Assembly (NCBI GenBank): GCA_961205875.1
Contig: OY540811.1
Span: 15,555,248 to 15,619,247 of the forward strand
Reading direction: 5' to 3'
Origin: Sialis fuliginosa
Taxonomy: Eukaryota; Arthropoda; Insecta; Megaloptera; Sialidae
Length of the DNA: 64,000 nt
The notes beneath the pieces are model-generated. The model saw only the letters and a program-made list of their open reading frames with translations. It had not been told where the DNA came from and made no database searches. The position numbers and the translations under genes are program-made. Shown here piece after piece: positions 58,680 through 64,000 of the stretch; position 1 is the stretch's first letter; every line of letters starts with the position of its first letter.

Positions 58680-59142
58680 AGGTGTTGAGATCAGTTTGCG
58701 CGTTAGCGAAAATTTATAATTAGTGTATCTTGACACTCATAGCAGCTATCACGTGGGTTCTGGTCTCAAATTATAGATTAGATCTACGTGATACAAGTAC
58801 AAAAAAACTTCATATTATAAAAAAAAAAATTCGCATTTCCACGATTTTGCTTGTAAATATTAATTGATTGAATTGAAACAAAAAAGACAGTTTATAAGAA
58901 TCTATTCTCTAAGCGGAAACGTTTTTAATTTTTTGATCAAAATTTTTTAAATTGAATAAAAAAAAGAAGTGAATTACGTATTTCCACAATTTTGTTTGTA
59001 AATATTAATTAATTGTTATTATGTTCGTACAAATCATAAGAAGTAACTATATTATATAATACTTCTATGAGTTTTATTTAACTCCACTGCTACGTATTCA
59101 CGTCATTCCCTCGACTATGCATCCCGACACAGTAACACCCAT
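58680..59142 (-). repeat. Dispersed repeat R40, copy 2 (minus)
   Basis: Read on the minus strand, it starts GTGTTACTGTGTCGGGATGC at 59142 and contains AGTCGAGGGAATGACGTGAA, CAGTGGAGTTAAATAAAACTC, TTATGATTTGTACGAACATA and AATATTTACAAACAAAATTG. A second AATATTTACAAGCAAAATCG follows, then GTGATAGCTGCTATGAGTGTC and TTCGCTAACGCGCAAACTGA near 58690. It lacks about 300 bp present in copy 1 after the first 110 bp, and it has a local duplication of the TATTTACA segment. Confidence 0.7.
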
Positions 59143-60342
59143 ATTTTTTTTTATTTATACATACTTACACGAAAAAAAAAGAACTCAAATTTAAAAACAA
59201 ATTACAATTCCTAATTAAAAATGTATTTTCCGTATCGCAATAATTTGCAGACTTATTATAAAAATTATAATCTTTTATTTCAACGGGTGGTAAATTTTTA
59301 TTAAGGAATTGTAATTTTTCCAAATATTTTAGTCACATTTTTCTCCGTGTATATATAATGTATATTTTATTTACTTCTCTATATAACATAAAAATCTATA
59401 ATTAATGTTTATTTATTGAGAAGTAGATTTGAAAAAAACCTTTGGAAGTTCGGAGATGTACACACAAAATAAAACATAATACACAAAAATAAAATAAAAA
59501 ATAAAAGTAAGAAATATTCTATTATATTTTATATTATTGGCAAAAACACATATTCAGTCGACATGAAAAAATATTAGAGTAACATTTTCATTCCATCCCA
59601 TTTCTACTCTTCAATTTTATGTCATTTAAGAAAATATTAAGATAAGTATTTAAGTGTAACTTATTTATTTTTATTGATCCGTTTTTTATACAAAAAATAG
59701 TAAATTTGGCCTCACCACTGAAACTTTATGCTACGCCACTAGTTTAACATAGTATAGAATATAGATATTAATAAATAATTTTATTAATTCAAGCAAGCAA
59801 GATATATGACAGTATCTTTGATTTTAATAATAAATTTACGCTATGTTTAAATCAAAATTCTAAGTAAATATTTAAATTAACCTTTGGTTTTACTTGCCAC
59901 GCTATGGCCAAATAATCGACCATGCTTATAAAATATTAAAGAGTAAATATTTAACTGCGGACTTAATAATTAAATCGTATAGCATGAAAAGCACTAATAA
60001 ACAGTATCTACCTAATAATGAATAACATACTTTATTGTTTTATGTAGGTGGTATATAATATTTTTCGTTCAATAAAATAATAACATTAATTTTTTTATTT
60101 TTTTTTAAGAATTAATGTGGAATTCGCTATAGAACTGTTAATTCTGAATGTGAAAAAAAATAAAGAATTACCTGATTCATCTCTTCTCATTAGTACGTTT
60201 AAACATTTAGTATATGAACTTTTGTACTTCGCTTTAACCAAATTCTTGTTCATCTATCATCTTATCAAATCACAACTAAAAACGTATATTTTGAGCTAAA
60301 ATCAAAAATCACTTCAAATATTTTTTAATGCAATAAATTGAC
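59143..60342. other. A+T-rich spacer
   Basis: About 59310-59345 contains TTTTAGTCACATTTTTCTCCG, and about 59700-59745 contains CTCACCACTG and CTACGCCACTAG, which look like isolated transposon-end scraps without partners. Frame 60117-60299 is unsupported. Confidence 0.4.
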
Positions 60343-60344
60343 TA

Positions 60345-60587
60345 ACGCCCGGTATATCCTTGATTAACTAAATGCTCCTTTAACTAACTGTCGTATTATC
60401 AACAGAACCAAGCGTAGTACATTTAATTAAATGGATTTTTAATTTTCTACAGTATTCTACGCTATGTTTTTACAACACATGTTATGTACATTTTTCATTG
60501 AGAGCCTTAATATTTATTTAAGTCACGTTAGTAATACACCTTTAATTTAAAGGAAGATTTAGCGCAAAGAGAGTTGATAATACCGGG
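60345..60587. mobile_element. Candidate MITE with CCCGGTAT termini, about 240 bp
   Basis: The left end CGCCCGGTATATCCTTG and the right-end inverse ACCCGGTATTATCAACTC share CCCGGTAT and a following weak match, with TA near both edges. The interior holds TTTAACTAACTG on the left and GATTTAGCGCAAAGAGAG on the right. The TIR is short and diverged, so this is moderate to low confidence. Confidence 0.45.
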
Positions 60588-61425
60588 TATGTAAAATCAC
60601 AAAAATTATATGAAAACCCCATGCACATCATAATAAAAAACGACAAAGACACTTGAGGCATATTGTATCTTTTAAGTCAATGTATTATACTTATATGAAT
60701 ATATGCGGATTATAGAACTATAAATTACTTTTCTATTATTTATTCATAGAAATTCATTTTAGGAGAATATACAAACCTTCGTTATTGTATTTATAATAAA
60801 ATCAGTCTACTGTATTAATAAAGCAGTGTAGGTATTAAAGTTTGAAACTCAATGTTATTGTTCTTAACACAAACTGTTATGAGATTCAACAGATAGAACA
60901 ATGTAAATAATAATTTAATACTAATTATTAATTAATGTATTTGATATATGTATATTTTTTGCGTCCTTTTGAATTATCTAAATTAATGATGTACGTATCT
61001 GCACGTCAAAAACATTGTCTACGTTTTTATGTAGATAATGTGAAGGTAATGTATTTAACTATGTATGTATTTCATTTCTTTTTTAAAATTAATTAAGCAC
61101 AATAAATAGAATATAATTTCTATGGTGCATATTCGAGATACATGCTTTCACTTTCTTTATTAAAATTAAAAGTCCTATTTCCAAAAATATTATCAAGTGC
61201 ACACAAAAATCCAAGTTATAAGAATGGCGCGTGAAGATATTTTGATTATGACTAATTTTTTTTCAAATTCAATTTGAACTAAAAAATAAAAAACTTATTG
61301 TCAAATAAATATTAGATCAAAAAATAATAATTAATAAAATCTGTCTTTACTGAGAAAATTGTATAAACTTATATTTGTATGAAAGTAAAAAAAATAAAAT
61401 AGGTTAGCAACAATCATAATCGGTT
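60588..61425. other. A+T-rich spacer, no gene seen
   Basis: This is A/T-rich, ordinary background sequence with no supported feature. Confidence 0.5.
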
Positions 61426-61429
61426 TCGA

Positions 61430-61745
61430 TATTTTACCTGTCTTGGAAGTGAAATGTTTCTTTATATTTCAATTTTCAATCAATATATGTATTTCAAAAT
61501 ATTTAATTGTGAACATGTGTCAAAAATCATCCAATTGTTCGACAAAAAATATTTCAAATATGAAAGAGACGTGATCATATAACCTAAATAAAATAAAATA
61601 TTGAAACCGTAAATTATAGAATTCTGTATTCTTTTGCTACTATGTTTTTATATAGATGACAGTTGTATGCTGTGACATTATAGAAACAAAACAGCCTGAT
61701 TTTTTTTATGTTAAATCTTAGGTTTTTATAAAATATAAATAGCCA
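61430..61745 (+). repeat. Old dispersed repeat R50, copy 2
   Basis: This is the partner of 50370-50685 in the same orientation. It shares TTTATATTTCAATTTTCAATC, CAAAATATTTAATTGTG, ATGTGTCAAAAATCATCCAA, AGAAACAAAACA and ATGTTAAATCTTAGGTTTTT. Confidence 0.6.
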
Positions 61746-62258
61746 CACATGCACACAACGAGATATTCACGCATAAGTAAAAAAGTAATTTTTCCCATGT
61801 TAATCAAATGAGAAAAAGACTCGGTTTACGCCGTCCACAGGTTTGATCTATGAGTCTAAAATTTTGGGACAGTTAACTTTTGATCCAAAGCTAAAACATA
61901 GGCCTGCGGAACCGAATAAATAAAAATAAAAAAAACACCCTAATAAACATACTTGTACCTACACACATTCGTATAGGAATATTTAATAATAACCAGAATA
62001 ATCTCAAACTGTCAATGTTTAGTCAAAACAATCAATCAATTTTAATAGCTGATTGACAAATGACATTTTCATATTTGCATTTGCAAATGTAAGCTAGGTC
62101 ATAAATAGAAATGGAAAATTATGGATATGTTGTGAACATGCTTCCAGAATATTTATATGTATTTTAGAAGCACACAGAGTTACATGAGTAATTAAAGCTT
62201 ATCTACTCTTACATTTTGAACCGTTTATTTTTTCATTTAGTTAATTAAAATACTAAAA
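61746..62258. other. A+T-rich spacer
   Basis: This contains a slightly mixed patch at about 61820-61920 and no ORF or repeat pair that I can support. Confidence 0.5.
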
Positions 62259-62559
62259 TAGAGTAGACCGAGGCGAATCGGATAAAAAAAGATTTGATAC
62301 CGTTTTAAGTTGTTTCAATTTTTAAACACATAAGTATTCTTATCATGTCTCATCTGCGATGTATTTACGCAACGAAGAAAATCGCCACTAAAACAATTTT
62401 GCGTAGTATTTAATTTTGGGACGATTCAAATAATTCTCGTCAGTAAAATTTTTTTGTTGTGAAATCTTAAATTTTATGATTGCATATTATTTTATTACAA
62501 AAAAACTTTATTTACTTTTTCGTCATTAAAATTGATCCGATTCACCCTGTTCTACCCTA
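62259..62559. mobile_element. MITE, 297 bp, TA-flanked, GAATCGGAT termini
   Basis: The element 62261-62557 has left end GAGTAGACCGAGGCGAATCG and inverted right end GGGTAGAACAGGGTGAATCG (both continue GAT). This is a 23-bp TIR with five mismatches, and TA lies on both sides. It fits a Tc1/mariner or pogo-type MITE. The interior is A+T-rich and non-coding. Confidence 0.7.
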
Positions 62560-63640
62560 TATTGCAGTATTAATAAAAAAAATGATAAAATACTTATTTT
62601 AATACGTTTGTACCTACTATATTTTGTTTTGTTTTCAGCACACGATGAAAAAATTTATTTGATGTATTTAATATTTTTTTTAATTAATGTATTATTTTAT
62701 TTAATTTTCATTATTTATTAATAAAAGTTCATAGATTTTGTTTAAACCATGCTTGTAATTATTTGGGATTTTTAAGTCTATACAATGTTTTTCAGGTAGT
62801 TAATATAACCCATTTTGATAGTTTTTTAGAATTTTTGTCGATCTGCTTGTTACGAGGAAACTCGAAAACTACTAAACCGATTTTTAGGCGATATATTTTT
62901 GTAACGAAATTTACAAAATGCAATGATTTTGACAGCATTTTCTTCATATGTGTTATAACGCCAACCCTATCATAAATATGTTAATTTATGAGATGACACT
63001 AATATATAAAATATAAAATTTTCAAAATTTATTCCTCAGAAAAATATCGTTTAAAATTTATTATCCACATAAAACCTTATATTGTAATTTTATATGATTC
63101 CAGTTCACTGAATTTTATATGAAAAGATCATTAAATTATTATTTAAACTGTTTATAATAGCCTTTATAAAACTCACTCTCTTTGTTGTCAAAAAAATAAA
63201 ATAATACCACATAAGTAAACATTCTGTAAACTCTTTTCAGCATCTGTATTCATAAAGTGTATTTTTTTTTTCGAAACTCTTTTGAAAACAAAAGAAAAAT
63301 ATCATCAAATACTTCAGGAAGATAGAATTACATGAAACGCGTCGAGATATTTCAAGCGAAAAAAATTATTTGTGTGCTAGAAAATGTATGTGAATTTATA
63401 GCAAATAGACGTAATATATTCTGAAAAAAGGGAAACAGTATTTTAAAGAAGGTTAATTGAAATGAACCGTTATTTATATGGGAATTTATAGTGGTTTTTT
63501 CTCGCTTTTATTTACTTTGAACTTGTATTATCTATAAATTTTAGATATTATTTATACTGCGTAGAATATTTTTTCATTATTGTTATAAAAATATATATCA
63601 TTGTAAATGTATTATACCTTTATAAATCAACGTATCGTTT
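62560..63640. other. A+T-rich spacer with decayed repeat traces
   Basis: About 62845-62895 contains GAAACTCGAAAACTACTAAAC followed by CGATTTTTAGGCG, a typical decayed insect repeat string. The 70-codon frame 62763-62975 overlaps it and is spurious. Confidence 0.4.
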
Positions 63641-63644
63641 TCAT

Positions 63645-63975
63645 TATAAAACCTAGCTGTGCCCGCGGCTTTGCTCGCGTGGACTGAAAAATTATTGTTT
63701 AGGATTTAAAAAAAATATAGTTGAATTATTTTAGATCGTTTTATTCTATACAATTTTATACTACATTATATTGTTCAATATTTAACGCACGCTGACGGTA
63801 AACTTTTTTCCGATTTGATTTACTATTATCATCACACTAATGTAACAAAATATAAACTAAAACCTGAGTAAAGAACATAGGTATCTACGAATTTAAAAAA
63901 ATCGAGTGATAAGCGCACTAACGGACAGACAGACAGAGAGATGTTGCATTTTATAATATATATAAATGAAAGGTG
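63645..63975 (+). repeat. Dispersed 'AGCTGTRCCCGCGG' repeat, copy 3 (plus)
   Basis: It starts CTAGCTGTGCCCGCGGCTTT and GCTCGCGTGGACTG, then TTGTTTAGGATTTAAAAAAA, TTGTTCAATATTTAACG, TTTCCGATTTGATTTACTAT and AAAACCTGAGTAAAGAACAT, to CGGACAGACAGACAGAGAG and a TATATATAAA tail. It is the most complete copy together with copy 1. Confidence 0.7.
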
Positions 63976-64000
63976 CTAGTCGACGTAAAAAGCGTCGATA

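Noticed and set aside
1..64000. CRISPR arrays, operons, viral or toxin genes
   Set aside because: No regularly spaced short repeats, no dense coding, and no viral-type protein fragments were recognised. The only protein relics are from transposons and possibly a non-LTR element.

Overview
This is a strongly A+T-rich (roughly three quarters A+T by eye) eukaryotic nuclear segment, almost certainly from an arthropod and most likely an insect. I base this on the mix of cut-and-paste DNA transposon relics (mariner, pogo/Tigger-like, PIF/Harbinger, hAT, piggyBac-like, Transib-like), metazoan-type splice signals, and the absence of any bacterial-style dense coding. I cannot resolve the insect order. 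No open reading frame exceeds about 130 codons, and none of the long ones looks like a real protein. There are no recognisable rRNA genes, tRNA genes or CRISPR arrays.

The window reads as intergenic or long-intron DNA. The one good candidate for part of a host gene lies at about 10.85-11.2 kb on the + strand. It has a CCAAT element, a GC-rich patch, a TATA box, and about 245 nt without a single ATG, ending at a consensus splice donor; this looks like a promoter plus a non-coding first exon. A possible 16-nt microexon lies upstream at 9.53 kb.

Most of the remaining identifiable sequence is transposon debris. From left to right: two inverted-repeat elements (2.5 and 2.9 kb); a 1.9-kb Transib-like element with a 5-bp target duplication and about 121-bp tandem repeats (3.2-5.1 kb); a pogo-like element with a decayed Cys-rich tail (5.9-6.8 kb); a GC-rich hairpin MITE at 8.0 kb with sister copies at 19.2 and 48.3 kb; a retroposon ORF tail (11.7 kb); a 'CCCGCGG' dispersed repeat in three copies (16.3, 17.9, 63.6 kb); a TIR element (22.0 kb); a duplicated 0.47-kb block (22.6 and 29.7 kb), the second copy being part of an 0.82-kb foldback; a piggyBac-type element (24.4 kb); a long-TIR element (26.0 kb); an inverted relative of the Transib-like interior (32.1 kb); a hAT MITE with a perfect 8-bp duplication (33.6 kb); a dispersed repeat (40.5 kb, inverted copy at 58.7 kb); a PIF/Harbinger transposase relic beside a Tourist-type TIR element (41.9-43.0 kb); further MITEs at 43.2, 44.6, 54.2, 60.3 and 62.3 kb; a pogo/Tigger relic (45.6 kb); and a mariner relic (55.9-56.7 kb).

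Nothing here forms a gene system. The recognisable transposase pieces are all broken by stops, frameshifts or deletions. The value of the window lies in intact MITE boundaries and target duplications, the candidate promoter, and a few less A+T-rich islands that could be conserved regulatory DNA. Superfamily names rest on termini, target duplications and protein fragments read by eye, with no database search.
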